Below, piece by piece: positions 25,308-33,870 of a stretch of 64,000 bases of DNA (positions are counted from its first letter, which is position 1; every line of letters begins with the position of its first letter). Source of the DNA: Thalassorhabdus alkalitolerans (GTDB lineage: Bacteria; Bacillota; Bacilli; Bacillales; Marinococcaceae); assembly GCF_042656585.1 (NCBI RefSeq), contig NZ_JBHSPG010000023.1; one strand, written 5' to 3'. Below the pieces are notes generated by a model. That model worked only from the letters and a program-made list of their open reading frames with translations, ran no database searches and was not told the DNA's origin. A program made the position numbers and the translations under genes.

Positions 25308-26911
25308 TGAGTGAAAAGCTGTTTAAGAATACAGGAAAGTCAGCCTCCTTTTATTTAAAAAAAGACCGGTTCAGAATTACCGTTTGGCTGATCGCTTTAG
25401 CAGGCCTTACCTTTGTGACAGCTTTAGCTTTTACAGACCTTTACCAAAATGAGCAAGAACGGCAGGCCATAGCCGATACAATGCACAATCCAGCTATGAC
25501 TGCTATGGTAGGCCAGGGATATGGTTTGGATAACTATACTACAGGTGCGATGATGGCTCATCAGATGCTCCTTTTTACTGCTGTGACGGTAGCCATCATG
25601 AGTATTCTTCTTCTTGTTCGTTCTACAAGAGCTGATGAGGAAGCCGGGAGGGTAGAACTTATTCGTTCACTTCCTTCTGGAAGATTAGCTCCTACAACGG
25701 CAGCGGTTATGGTGTTGTTTATGGTTAACCTATTGGTTGCGTTAGTGATTGGTCTCGGTCTGTACTCGCTTAGAATTGAGAGCATGGATTTAGAAGGATC
25801 TTTATTATACGGAGCAGCTTTAGGGGCTACAGGAATATTTTTTACAAGTCTCACCGCAGTTTTCTCTCAACTACTAAATAACTCAAGAGGTGTGATAGGG
25901 TTTTCGTTTGCTGTGCTCGGGCTTTCTTATCTGATTCGGGCTATTGGTGATGTAGGCAATCAGACTTTGTCCTGGGCATCCCCATTGGGGTGGATTTTAG
26001 GGACAGAAGTGTATGTAACGAACTACTGGTGGCCTGTCATAATCACTCTGGTTATTTCGATTATCTTATTCGTTATTGCTCTTTATTTGCAAGCCATTCG
26101 TGACATCGGTGCTGGTTTTTTTCCGGAAAGGCCAGGGAAAAGCCGGGGATCAGGCTCTTTGCTTAGTCCATTGGGCCTGGCTTTCAGATTGCAGAGAGTC
26201 AGTTTGATTACCTGGGGAGTCGGCATGTTTGTTCTTGGTGTATCCTATGGATCAGTACTGGGAGATTTGGAAGCATTTATTGAAGGGATCGAGATGATGG
26301 AAGAAATGCTTCCATCCATAGAGGGATTTACTTTAACTGAGCAATTTATCACCATGCTGATGGCAATTATGGCTATGATCTCCACGATTCCAGCGCTTAT
26401 GGCAGTTTTAAAGATTGTAAGTGAAGAGAAGAAAAATCGAATAGATCATATACTAAGCCGCAGTGTATCTAGAAACACCCTCCTTGGCAGTTACTTGCTT
26501 ATTTCAGTTATTGTTTCTTTTGTTATGATGTCGCTTGCCGTGACAGGTCTCTGGACAGCGGGCAATTTCTCTATGGAGGAGGGCCTTGCTTTTAGCACCC
26601 TATATAGCGCAGGAATGGTTTATCTCCCGGCAATTTGGTTAATGGTATCGATTGCTGTACTCCTGATTGGAAGAGCCCCTAATGCTGTGTCGGCTGTTTG
26701 GGGTTACTTGCTTTATTCCTTTATTGTTGTCTACCTGGGAGGGCTTCTGCAATTTGAAGAGTGGCTTGCTGCCCTCTCACCATATGGGCATGTGCCACAG
26801 CTCCCGGTAGAGGATGTAAATGTTACTGCTCTCGGGAGCTTAATCTTTCTTACGTTACTATGCCTTGGGGCAGGATTTATTTCATATAACAAAAGAGACA
26901 TTCACGGATAA
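25307..26911 (+). CDS. ABC-2 exporter permease, two-half polyketide-exporter type
   Basis: A 534-residue permease with about 12 hydrophobic segments arranged as two homologous halves, resembling the putative exporter of polyketide antibiotics group (TnrB3-like). The N-terminal YLKKDRFRITVWLIAL and conserved VRSTRADEEAGRVELIRSLPSGR are typical. It pairs with the upstream ATPase and is probably induced when the TetR repressor binds its ligand. Substrate is unknown. A dispersed repeat begins five bases past the stop, in place of a terminator. Confidence 0.9.
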   Translation: MSEKLFKNTGKSASFYLKKDRFRITVWLIALAGLTFVTALAFTDLYQNEQERQAIADTMHNPAMTAMVGQGYGLDNYTTGAMMAHQMLLFTAVTVAIMSILLLVRSTRADEEAGRVELIRSLPSGRLAPTTAAVMVLFMVNLLVALVIGLGLYSLRIESMDLEGSLLYGAALGATGIFFTSLTAVFSQLLNNSRGVIGFSFAVLGLSYLIRAIGDVGNQTLSWASPLGWILGTEVYVTNYWWPVIITLVISIILFVIALYLQAIRDIGAGFFPERPGKSRGSGSLLSPLGLAFRLQRVSLITWGVGMFVLGVSYGSVLGDLEAFIEGIEMMEEMLPSIEGFTLTEQFITMLMAIMAMISTIPALMAVLKIVSEEKKNRIDHILSRSVSRNTLLGSYLLISVIVSFVMMSLAVTGLWTAGNFSMEEGLAFSTLYSAGMVYLPAIWLMVSIAVLLIGRAPNAVSAVWGYLLYSFIVVYLGGLLQFEEWLAALSPYGHVPQLPVEDVNVTALGSLIFLTLLCLGAGFISYNKRDIHG

Positions 26912-26915
26912 TTAT

Positions 26916-27009
26916 GGTGCCAGGCACTAGAACGGATTGTAACATTCTTTCGGGGATAAGGTTGAAATAAGGGGGCAGCACATGACAAGGGAAAGTGGTG
27001 CCAGGCACC
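26916..27009. repeat. Paired GGTGCCWGGCACC palindrome element, copy B
   Basis: GGTGCCAGGCACT (26916; last base deviates) and GGTGCCAGGCACC (26997-27009) start 81 bp apart, with TGTAACA at 26938, the same 22-base offset as in the other copies, and CATGACA in the right-hand box position. It fills the gap between the ABC permease and the ROK gene and ends 18 bases before the ROK start codon. Confidence 0.85.
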
Positions 27010-27027
27010 TAATACAGGGGAGGAGTT

Positions 27028-27894
27028 ATGAATACAGTAGGCGTAGACATTGGCGGTACAAATATTCGAGCGGTGTTACTGAATGAACACCAACAAATAG
27101 TAAAGGAAAATATAAGAAGTACTCATCCTGAAAGAGGGCCTGATGAGATTATTGAGGAAATTAATGAAATAACGGCTTTTGTTAAAGAAAATGAAAAGGT
27201 AGGAGCGATAGGGATAGGAAGCCCTGGCCCTTTAGATCCTTGGAAAGGTGTTATAAAAAGTCCCCCAAACCTGCCTGGATGGGAGAACGTTCCCTTAAAA
27301 GAAATGATGGAACAATACTGGGGAGTTCCTGTATTTGTTGAAAATGATGCAAATTGTGCTGCTCTTGCAGAAGCTGTGAAGGGTATAGGCGCTGATGCTG
27401 AGAGTATATTCTACCTTACAGTTAGCACAGGCGTTGGAGGCTCTTATATTGTAAACAAGGAAATCATTCATGGGAAAGATGGATTTTCAGGGGAAGTCGG
27501 TTATATGATGATGAATTCCGGCAAAAGCTTTAAAGATGCAGTAAGCGGAAAAGCATTGGAGAAGCAATGCCAAAGTGCGGGTATACCAGGAAATGTAAGA
27601 CAACTCTTTTATTTAGCTGAAGTGGAAAAGGAAGAAATTTCAGCGGGAATTGTGGATCAATTTACTACAAACCTGTCTATACTGCTCGCGAATGTCATCT
27701 TTTTATTAAACCCTGAGAAGCTCATCTTGGGAGGAGGGGTGATGGCTTCTTCATCATACTTTTTAGGCCAGCTCAAGGAAAAGACAAATCATTTGGTCTA
27801 CCCGAAATTTAAGAAAGAGGCCGAGATTTACGATGCCTTGTCGGGGCAAAAGGCAGGAGCGATAGGGGCCGCTCTCCTCCCCCATTACAGATAG
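27028..27894 (+). CDS. ROK-family sugar kinase-like protein lacking the zinc motif
   Basis: A 288-residue ROK protein (glucokinase/fructokinase/NagC group). Phosphate-binding DIGGTN, the catalytic region FVENDANCAALAEA and the second phosphate motif STGVGGS are all present. After GFSGEVGYM, where ROK members carry a CxCGxxGC zinc cluster, it reads MMNSGKSFKDAVSGKAL, so the zinc motif is missing. No DNA-binding domain. It is preceded by GGGGAGGAG. The substrate is probably a hexose or amino sugar, but the missing zinc site weakens any specific claim. Confidence 0.87.
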   Translation: MNTVGVDIGGTNIRAVLLNEHQQIVKENIRSTHPERGPDEIIEEINEITAFVKENEKVGAIGIGSPGPLDPWKGVIKSPPNLPGWENVPLKEMMEQYWGVPVFVENDANCAALAEAVKGIGADAESIFYLTVSTGVGGSYIVNKEIIHGKDGFSGEVGYMMMNSGKSFKDAVSGKALEKQCQSAGIPGNVRQLFYLAEVEKEEISAGIVDQFTTNLSILLANVIFLLNPEKLILGGGVMASSSYFLGQLKEKTNHLVYPKFKKEAEIYDALSGQKAGAIGAALLPHYR

Positions 27895-27968
27895 ACCTCA
27901 CTTATTTTACCCTCCTTCAAATAAAATGCGGCTAATAGCTAACATTATAAAAGGAGGGGGTGAAGAGG

Positions 27969-28100
27969 GTGAGCCATAAAAACACAAAGAAAAGTGGAAG
28001 CTCGTTTATAAACGAGGCCTACCGTTCACAAAAAAGCCCAGATGAACCTGGAAGTACAGAGCCGGCAAAAGAAAGATCATTTCAGCAAAAAAAGAAGTAG
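27969..28100 (+). CDS. Small basic hydrophilic protein, 43 aa
   Basis: GTG start within AGGAGGGGGTGAAGAGGGTG. The product is rich in Lys, Ser, Gln and Glu, without hydrophobic segments (starts MSHKNTKKSGSSFINEAYRS). Size and composition recall minor small acid-soluble spore proteins, yet I recognise no family motif. A strong terminator follows 12 bases later. Confidence 0.5.
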   Translation: MSHKNTKKSGSSFINEAYRSQKSPDEPGSTEPAKERSFQQKKK

Positions 28101-28112
28101 ATAAAAAAGGGT

Positions 28113-28148
28113 GGTCTCAATGAGAATTTTTTGAGACCGTCTTTTTTT
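28113..28148 (+). terminator. Terminator after the small basic protein gene
   Basis: GGTCTCAA and TTGAGACC form a perfect 8-bp stem; GTCTTTTTTT follows. Confidence 0.85.
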
Positions 28149-28149
28149 C

Positions 28150-28417
28150 ATAGGTTCTGTCAAAGTTCCAAGTTATATTTGTCATGTCGAAGAGTGGCCC
28201 CTTTGGAAAAAGCAGGAGTCGAACGAAAATAGACAGTAAGCCGAAAGGATTTGGGTAAATGTATAATGCCTAAATGAGCTCCTGATATTCTGAGTCACGC
28301 ATACCAGTACATGGGGCGCACCAATGAAAAAATCGTGGACCGGGGATTATTCTTACACAAAGAAGGGAAAATACAAGCTGGAAATAAGACTTATGCTTGA
28401 GTAGAAGGGGAGAAACC
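28150..28417. other. Non-coding gap, possible decayed element
   Basis: No convincing gene. The left end GGTTCTGTCAAAG resembles the end of the MITE-like element at 5924, but no matching right end was found. The promoter of the DUF2971 gene must lie here and could not be placed with confidence. Confidence 0.3.
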
Positions 28418-29392
28418 ATGGATAAAAAGGGGACACTGGCAGAGGCTTTATCGCTGCATTTTTGGCAGTCGGTAGACCAGCAAATCAGAAAAGATCACAC
28501 TGTACAAAAGGAACTGTATCATTACACCGGTTTAGATAGTTTAATGGGCATGGTAGAAACAAACAATTTGTGGATGAGCAGAGGAACCTTTTTAAATGAC
28601 TCAAATGAACTTATTTATATAGAAGGAATTATTAATAAAGTATTGGGACAGGTCGAAAATAAGCTGACGGATAACTTTGGGGAAGATACATATATACAGG
28701 AACTGAAAAAGTTATTTATTTTAGAATTAAAACAGACATGGCAAAGGTTTATGGAGAAGATAGACCTTGACGATTTTGAGGTATATATATTCTCTCTGAC
28801 CGAAAATAAAGACTCTTTGGCTCTTTGGTATAACTACGCAAAAGGCGACGGATACAATATCGGCTTTTCCTCTGGTGACATGCTGAAAAAAATAAATGAT
28901 TTTTCCAGTCATTTTGCCCGTGAATATACCTTAGTGTATGGAAGGGTAATATACGACAGAAGAGAACAAGAACAAATAGTTATGGATTTTCTCATGGAAA
29001 CCTTTCAATATCTATCCCATCTTCACCCTCAGTATACGCTGCAAGAAATCGGGGGAGAGCTGTCAGAACATTTCTTTTCTATACTAGCAACTTGTTCGAT
29101 CTTTTTTAAGGATGAGGCTTTTAAAAGTGAAGAAGAATATCGAATTGCTCTTCCACGAAAGCTCACTACCAAAGAGAGGGGCCCAGAGGTTTTCTTCCGG
29201 GCTTCAAATGGAGTAATCATCCCGTTTATTACGATTCATTTTCCAGAGAAACTTCCTATAAAACGTGTGACCATCGGTCCGAAAAATAACATAGACATTG
29301 CTAAAGCAGGTATGGAGTATTACTTAAAAAGTAAGGGATATGAAACGGAGAGGATGGTTATTAGTAAGTCCGTTGCTTCACTGAGGTATTAA
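28418..29392 (+). CDS. DUF2971 domain protein
   Basis: A 324-residue soluble protein with the DUF2971 pattern: LYHYTGLDSLMGMVETNNLWMSRGTFLNDSNEL near residue 30 (core LYHYTG and LNDSNE), FSLTENKDSLALWYNYA in the middle and a C-terminal EEEYRIAL segment. The YHYT and LWYNYA motifs have been compared with ADP-ribosyltransferase-like folds, and members occur beside defence or toxin genes; function is not settled. I chose ATG 28418 with AAGGGGAG over an upstream TTG. It stands alone, between the ROK region and the riboswitch. Confidence 0.8.
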   Translation: MDKKGTLAEALSLHFWQSVDQQIRKDHTVQKELYHYTGLDSLMGMVETNNLWMSRGTFLNDSNELIYIEGIINKVLGQVENKLTDNFGEDTYIQELKKLFILELKQTWQRFMEKIDLDDFEVYIFSLTENKDSLALWYNYAKGDGYNIGFSSGDMLKKINDFSSHFAREYTLVYGRVIYDRREQEQIVMDFLMETFQYLSHLHPQYTLQEIGGELSEHFFSILATCSIFFKDEAFKSEEEYRIALPRKLTTKERGPEVFFRASNGVIIPFITIHFPEKLPIKRVTIGPKNNIDIAKAGMEYYLKSKGYETERMVISKSVASLRY

Positions 29393-29584
29393 TTCTTTTA
29401 TGCAGGGGTTAGTGTAGGTAATATAAATGTATTTTCAGCGAATAGGAAAAGAAAAACAACGCAGCCTTAGACTTTTCGGGTATTACGACAAAATGTGATA
29501 ATTGACGTCAAATGCTCCCCCCATGTAATAGTAGAGATGCTTTACATTTGAAGAAATAAATTAATAATCTATGGATCTATGAAC

Positions 29585-29613
29585 TTGCTAAATTGGGATA
29601 AGTCATGTAGTAT
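29585..29613 (+). promoter_or_regulatory. Candidate promoter of the riboswitch-controlled nrd operon
   Basis: TTGCTA and TAGTAT with a 17-base spacer, about 50 bases upstream of the conserved aptamer core. The preceding 29393-29584 stretch shows no gene; a second TTGACG at about 29497 could be another -35. Confidence 0.45.
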
Positions 29614-29664
29614 GAATGTAGAATTTCACAAGATATTGTGTTTTTTGTTATCGAGAAAACTATA

Positions 29665-29850
29665 TATTGTTTGCCTTGAGATGAGATGCCATTTGGCGTA
29701 AAAGGGAATTTGGTGAAAATCCAAGACTGCCCCCGCAACTGTAAGTGCTGACGAAATGAGTCGTATCCACTGTATAAATAAACTTGATCGGTTTTTATAC
29801 GGGAAGGAGCTCATGGACGGAAGACGCACAAGTCAGGAGACCTGTCTTAT
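29665..29850 (+). promoter_or_regulatory. Cobalamin (adenosylcobalamin) riboswitch aptamer
   Basis: The conserved B12-element core is clear: AAAAGGGAA, then GGTGAAAATCC, ACTGCCCCCGCAACTGTAA, later GGAAGACGCACAAGTCAGGAGACCTG. Edges are approximate. It lies upstream of class I ribonucleotide reductase genes and is followed by an antiterminator/terminator pair, so cobalamin should switch the operon off. Confidence 0.95.
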
Positions 29851-29858
29851 CTTAAGAT

Positions 29859-29975
29859 GTTTCACCTTCTTCGGGGATTGAGAAGATGAAACGGTGGCAC
29901 AGGGAAAGACCAAAGTATCTTTCTCCATTACTTGCTATCGTTTCATCCGCTCACATTAATTTGAGCGGATTTTTT
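29859..29975 (+). terminator. Riboswitch expression platform: switchable terminator
   Basis: The terminator is ATCCGCTCA (29945-29953) paired with TGAGCGGAT (29962-29970) plus TTTTTT. GATGAAACG (29885-29893) is fully complementary to CGTTTCATC (29939-29947), which overlaps the terminator's left arm and would act as antiterminator. GTTTCA at 29859 can also capture that same GATGAAAC segment, giving the anti-antiterminator state. This is transcriptional control. Confidence 0.85.
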
Positions 29976-30049
29976 AATTCGAAAAAATATCAGGAGCGGT
30001 GAGACGACAACGGCCAGCTTAGAATAAAGCAGGAATAAGGAGGAAGAAA

Positions 30050-32341
30050 ATGACAGTACATGTTAAAGAGGAATTACATGAAGTGATGGATACAATTGAT
30101 AAAGCTTTTGATCGTTACAATTTTAATGCAAAGGAAATCAAAGAATATATTACATCTTTTACAGGAACGGATAAAGACGTGAACCATCAAGCTATGCTCT
30201 ATGCATTAAATCAAATACAAATGGACCAGCCAGACTGGACGTTTGTTGCAGCACGGCTGTATTTAAATGAACTATACAAGCAGGCGGCTTTACATAGAGG
30301 GTACAGCACGGCGGAGAGACGATATGGAAGCTTGTATAAGCTAATGAAAACGTTACGTGAGAAAGGAATCTATTCCGATCATTTGTTAGCAGCATATTCT
30401 GAACAGGAAATTAAGGAATTAGAACGGGAAATTGAACCCAAGCGAGATGAGTTGTTTACTTACATAGGTTTATTTTTACTGGCAGACCGGTATTTAGCGA
30501 GAGATCATGAGGGGAAAGTATTTGAGCTGCCGCAGGAGCGGTTTATGATCATTGCGATGACCCTTATGCAGAAGGAAGAAAAAAACAAAAGGCTGGAAAA
30601 AGTAAAGGAAGCATATTGGGCACTAAGCAATTTATATATGACGGTTGCGACTCCTACTTTATCTAATGCAGGAAAAAGTTTTGGTCAATTGTCTTCTTGT
30701 TTTATAGATACAGTTGATGACTCACTTGACAGTATTTACCTGAATAACTGGGACATTGCCCGCCTCAGCAAGGATGGCGGTGGGATTGGCATTTATTATG
30801 GGAAGGTAAGAGCTTTAGGATCAGATATAAAGAAGTTTAAAGGTAATTCCTCTGGAGTGGTACCGTGGATCAGGCTGATTAATGACACAGCTGTGAGTGT
30901 GGACCAGCTGGGACAGCGTCAAGGGGCGGTGGCTGTTTATTTAGACTTATTCCACAAGGACATTATGAACGGTTTTCTTGACTTAAAAACAAATAATGGT
31001 GATGAAAGAAGGAAAGCTCACGATATTTTTACCGGGGTTACGATACCTGACCTATTTATGCATAAGTTACAGGAGACAGATGAGAACGGAAGAAGCATAG
31101 GCGAATGGCATGTGTTTTGTCCTCACCAGGTGAAACAAATCATGGGCTGGAAGAGTGAAGATGGCACTCCGGTTGGTCTTGAAGACTTTTATGACGAAGA
31201 AGACCGTAAATATTTTACAGAAAAGTATGAAGAAGCAGTCAATCACCCTCTTCTTCCGCGAAAGACCTACCGAGCCATGGATATCATGGCAAGAATTATG
31301 GTGGCACAGCTGGAAACAGGAACACCTTACATGTTCTACCGGGATGAAGTAAATCGTCAAAATCCAAACAAGCATTTGAAAGGGGAGGGAAGAACCTCTA
31401 TCTATTGCAGTAATTTATGCACAGAAATTACACAAAATATGTCACCTTCCCCTATTAGTCAAGAGTATGAAGACGAAGAGGGAAACATTGTTATTGTCCG
31501 TAAACCAGGAGATTTTGTGGTGTGTAATTTATCTTCTATTAATCTTCCGTCAGCAGTAAGGGATGAGGTCTTAGAAAGGCTGATACCTATTCAGATGAGG
31601 ATGCTTGATAATGTCATTGACTTAAACAACATTCCAGTGGGTCAGGCGCAAGTTACCAACAGAAAGTACAGAGCGGTGGGTCTTGGAACGTTTGGCTGGC
31701 ATCACCTTTTGGCATTAAAAGGAATCCAGTGGGAATCTGAGAAGTCTGTGGAATACGCAGATAAAATATACGAAGACATTGCCTATCACACGATTCAATC
31801 TTCCATGGAATTGGCAAAAGAAAAAGGGGCTTATAGTAAATTTCAAGGTTCTGAGTGGGAAACAGGTCTTTATTTTGAGCGAAGAGGCTATACGTCAAAA
31901 CGGTGGCAGGAATTACAGGAAGAGGTGGCTGCTACTGGAGTGAGAAACGGATGGATGATGGCTGTAGCTCCTAATTCTTCTACTGCCAAAATCGGTGGAT
32001 CCACAGATGGAATTGACCCGTTGTACGCAGTGGAATTTGCTGAAGAAAAGAAGAACTTTAAGTTTAAGGTAACAGCTCCAGACTTAAATCACCATACGTA
32101 TCTCTATTACCAACGGGCCCGCCATGAACTGGACCAGATTTGGAGCATCAGGCAAAACGCTGCCAGACAGCGCCATGTTGATCAGTCAATAAGCTTTAAT
32201 ATTTATGTCCGTCATGACATTAAGGCTAAAGAGTTGCTCAACCTTCATTTTGAAGCCTGGAAACAGGGGTTGAAAACCACCTATTATGTACGGAGCACTT
32301 CCCAGTCAGAAATTGAAGAGTGTGAAGCTTGTCACAGCTAA
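30050..32341 (+). CDS. nrdA: Class I ribonucleotide reductase, large (alpha) subunit
   Basis: Catalytic subunit that reduces ribonucleoside diphosphates to deoxyribonucleotides for DNA synthesis. 763 residues. Visible active-site residues: C217 (SSCFID) and C492 (VVCNLSSINL) as the redox pair, N455/C457/E459 (SNLCTEI) with C457 as thiyl-radical site, the radical-transfer YY in TTYYVRS and the C-terminal CEAC pair for reduction. The N-terminal region lacks an evident KRDG ATP-cone motif, so dATP feedback may be absent. It is under a cobalamin riboswitch and co-transcribed with nrdB, flavodoxin and nitroreductase genes. That control implies a B12-dependent class II enzyme elsewhere in the genome. 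Confidence 0.93.
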   Translation: MTVHVKEELHEVMDTIDKAFDRYNFNAKEIKEYITSFTGTDKDVNHQAMLYALNQIQMDQPDWTFVAARLYLNELYKQAALHRGYSTAERRYGSLYKLMKTLREKGIYSDHLLAAYSEQEIKELEREIEPKRDELFTYIGLFLLADRYLARDHEGKVFELPQERFMIIAMTLMQKEEKNKRLEKVKEAYWALSNLYMTVATPTLSNAGKSFGQLSSCFIDTVDDSLDSIYLNNWDIARLSKDGGGIGIYYGKVRALGSDIKKFKGNSSGVVPWIRLINDTAVSVDQLGQRQGAVAVYLDLFHKDIMNGFLDLKTNNGDERRKAHDIFTGVTIPDLFMHKLQETDENGRSIGEWHVFCPHQVKQIMGWKSEDGTPVGLEDFYDEEDRKYFTEKYEEAVNHPLLPRKTYRAMDIMARIMVAQLETGTPYMFYRDEVNRQNPNKHLKGEGRTSIYCSNLCTEITQNMSPSPISQEYEDEEGNIVIVRKPGDFVVCNLSSINLPSAVRDEVLERLIPIQMRMLDNVIDLNNIPVGQAQVTNRKYRAVGLGTFGWHHLLALKGIQWESEKSVEYADKIYEDIAYHTIQSSMELAKEKGAYSKFQGSEWETGLYFERRGYTSKRWQELQEEVAATGVRNGWMMAVAPNSSTAKIGGSTDGIDPLYAVEFAEEKKNFKFKVTAPDLNHHTYLYYQRARHELDQIWSIRQNAARQRHVDQSISFNIYVRHDIKAKELLNLHFEAWKQGLKTTYYVRSTSQSEIEECEACHS

Positions 32342-32367
32342 CTTAACCTATTTTAGGAGGGATCGAA

Positions 32368-33405
32368 ATGTCCTCATTGTCAAAAGTGAAATTAATGAAT
32401 CCAGCAGCCCCGAATAAATCTACAGGCATTATTAATGGACAGTCTTCAGGACTGCTTAACTGGAATGATATAGCTTATCCACAAATGTATGAGTTATATC
32501 AGACTCTCCTTTCGAACTTCTGGAAGGCTCAGGAAATTAATATGCAGGATGATATTAAACAATGGGATCATTTAAGTGATGTTGAAAAAGATGTGTTCCT
32601 GAGAATCAATACTCAGCTTGCCTCATTGGACAGCCTGCAAACTCCAACCATGAGCCAGGTAATGGATTATGTGACAGATTCCAGCTTTAAAGCAATTTTT
32701 GCGGTTGTAGCCCAGCAAGAAGCTGTCCATAACGAGTCCTACTCTTATGTGTTGAGTTCCCTTGTTCCTTTACGTGAGCAGAATGAAAGGTTCAACCAGG
32801 CCAAAGAGGATCCTATTGTTCGCAAAAGAAATCAATTGATTTTAGAGGCCTACGAGAGTTTTCGTGAAGAGCCGACACCACAAGCGCTCTTTAAATTAGC
32901 CATTAATTCAATTAATTTAGAAGGTATTTATTTTTATGCTGGTTTTGCTTTTTTCTATCACTTGGCCCGTCAGCAAAAAATGCTGAAAACAAGCACGATG
33001 ATTAGTTATATTCAGCGGGATGAAATGCAGCATGCGTACTTTATTTCTCAGTTTGTACGGATTTTGCTGGCGGAAAATCCCGAGCTCCATACAGACAAGA
33101 ACATTTCCTATGTCTATGACACCATTGGGCATGCCGTCGAACTGGAAAAAGAATGGGCACATTACATTCTTAAAGAGGTCGAAGGTATCGATTTAGATGA
33201 ATTTGAAGAATATGTAGAGTATTTAGCAAATAAACGTCTGCGGCAATTAGGACTGAACAATCTGTATGAAGAAAAGGACAACCCTATGCCGTGGATCCAA
33301 GTATACAGCGACGAAATGATCAATGAAACGAAATCAGATTTCTTTGAACAAAAATCAAGAACCTATTCGAAAGTTACTCAGTCAAATGGATTTGATGAGC
33401 TGTAA
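32368..33405 (+). CDS. nrdB: Class I ribonucleotide reductase, small (beta) subunit
   Basis: 345-residue ferritin-like radical-generating subunit. Dinuclear metal ligands and the radical site are visible: E118-x2-H121-x3-Y125 (QQEAVHNESY) with Y125 matching the tyrosyl radical of E. coli R2, an Asp in MQDD near 61, the NLEGIYFYAGF Glu, and the RDEMQH pair. So it is a Tyr-radical enzyme rather than a class Ic type. ATG follows AGGAGGGATCG, 26 bases past nrdA. A flavodoxin gene follows after 6 bases and may help metal-cofactor assembly. Confidence 0.94.
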   Translation: MSSLSKVKLMNPAAPNKSTGIINGQSSGLLNWNDIAYPQMYELYQTLLSNFWKAQEINMQDDIKQWDHLSDVEKDVFLRINTQLASLDSLQTPTMSQVMDYVTDSSFKAIFAVVAQQEAVHNESYSYVLSSLVPLREQNERFNQAKEDPIVRKRNQLILEAYESFREEPTPQALFKLAINSINLEGIYFYAGFAFFYHLARQQKMLKTSTMISYIQRDEMQHAYFISQFVRILLAENPELHTDKNISYVYDTIGHAVELEKEWAHYILKEVEGIDLDEFEEYVEYLANKRLRQLGLNNLYEEKDNPMPWIQVYSDEMINETKSDFFEQKSRTYSKVTQSNGFDEL

Positions 33406-33411
33406 GGTACC

Positions 33412-33870
33412 ATGAAAGCGGCTGTTATTTACGCATCAGTGACCGGGAACACCGAAGAGCTGGCAGAAATGATTAAGAAGTATTTGGAAATGCGAGACAT
33501 CGACGTAGTCTCTTATCCTTCAGCCCTCTTTCCATTATCACAGCTTCAGGACTTTCAGATCGTAGCAGTTGGGACATACACCTGGGGAAATGGGGAAATT
33601 CCCCGTGAAATGAGAGACCTCTATACTGCCTTTGAGGAATATGGAAGCAAGAAACTGACCACTGGGGTGTTTGGAACAGGCGACAGCTTGTTTCCGAGAT
33701 ACTGCGGAGCAGTCAATGAATTCCGGGACATGCTGTACGTATGTACGAATCTAGCCGTCACGTTAAAAGTGGAGCTTACACCTCAGAAAAAGGATGATCA
33801 GCGGTGTAAAAGATTCGTAGATTCCCTCGTAAAAAAACAAAGGGAGAGTGAAAGAAATGAGCGTTTTTGA
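33412..33870 (+). CDS. Flavodoxin in the ribonucleotide reductase operon
   Basis: A 152-residue FMN protein with the flavodoxin phosphate loop SVTGNTEELAEMI at the N-terminus and the aromatic loops VGTYTWGNGEIP and FGTGDSLFPRYCGAV. The start lies six bases after nrdB. Flavodoxins of the NrdI type assist metal assembly in class Ib enzymes, while ordinary flavodoxins can reduce diiron sites; this sequence is of the ordinary long-chain kind. A role as electron donor to NrdB is inferred from position. The gene overlaps the next by 14 bases. Confidence 0.88.
   Translation: MKAAVIYASVTGNTEELAEMIKKYLEMRDIDVVSYPSALFPLSQLQDFQIVAVGTYTWGNGEIPREMRDLYTAFEEYGSKKLTTGVFGTGDSLFPRYCGAVNEFRDMLYVCTNLAVTLKVELTPQKKDDQRCKRFVDSLVKKQRESERNERF

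Noticed and set aside
28290..28400. Possible transposase fragment (frame with RTNEKIVDRGLFLHKEG)
   Set aside because: Too short and no recognisable transposase motif; left as a decayed region only.
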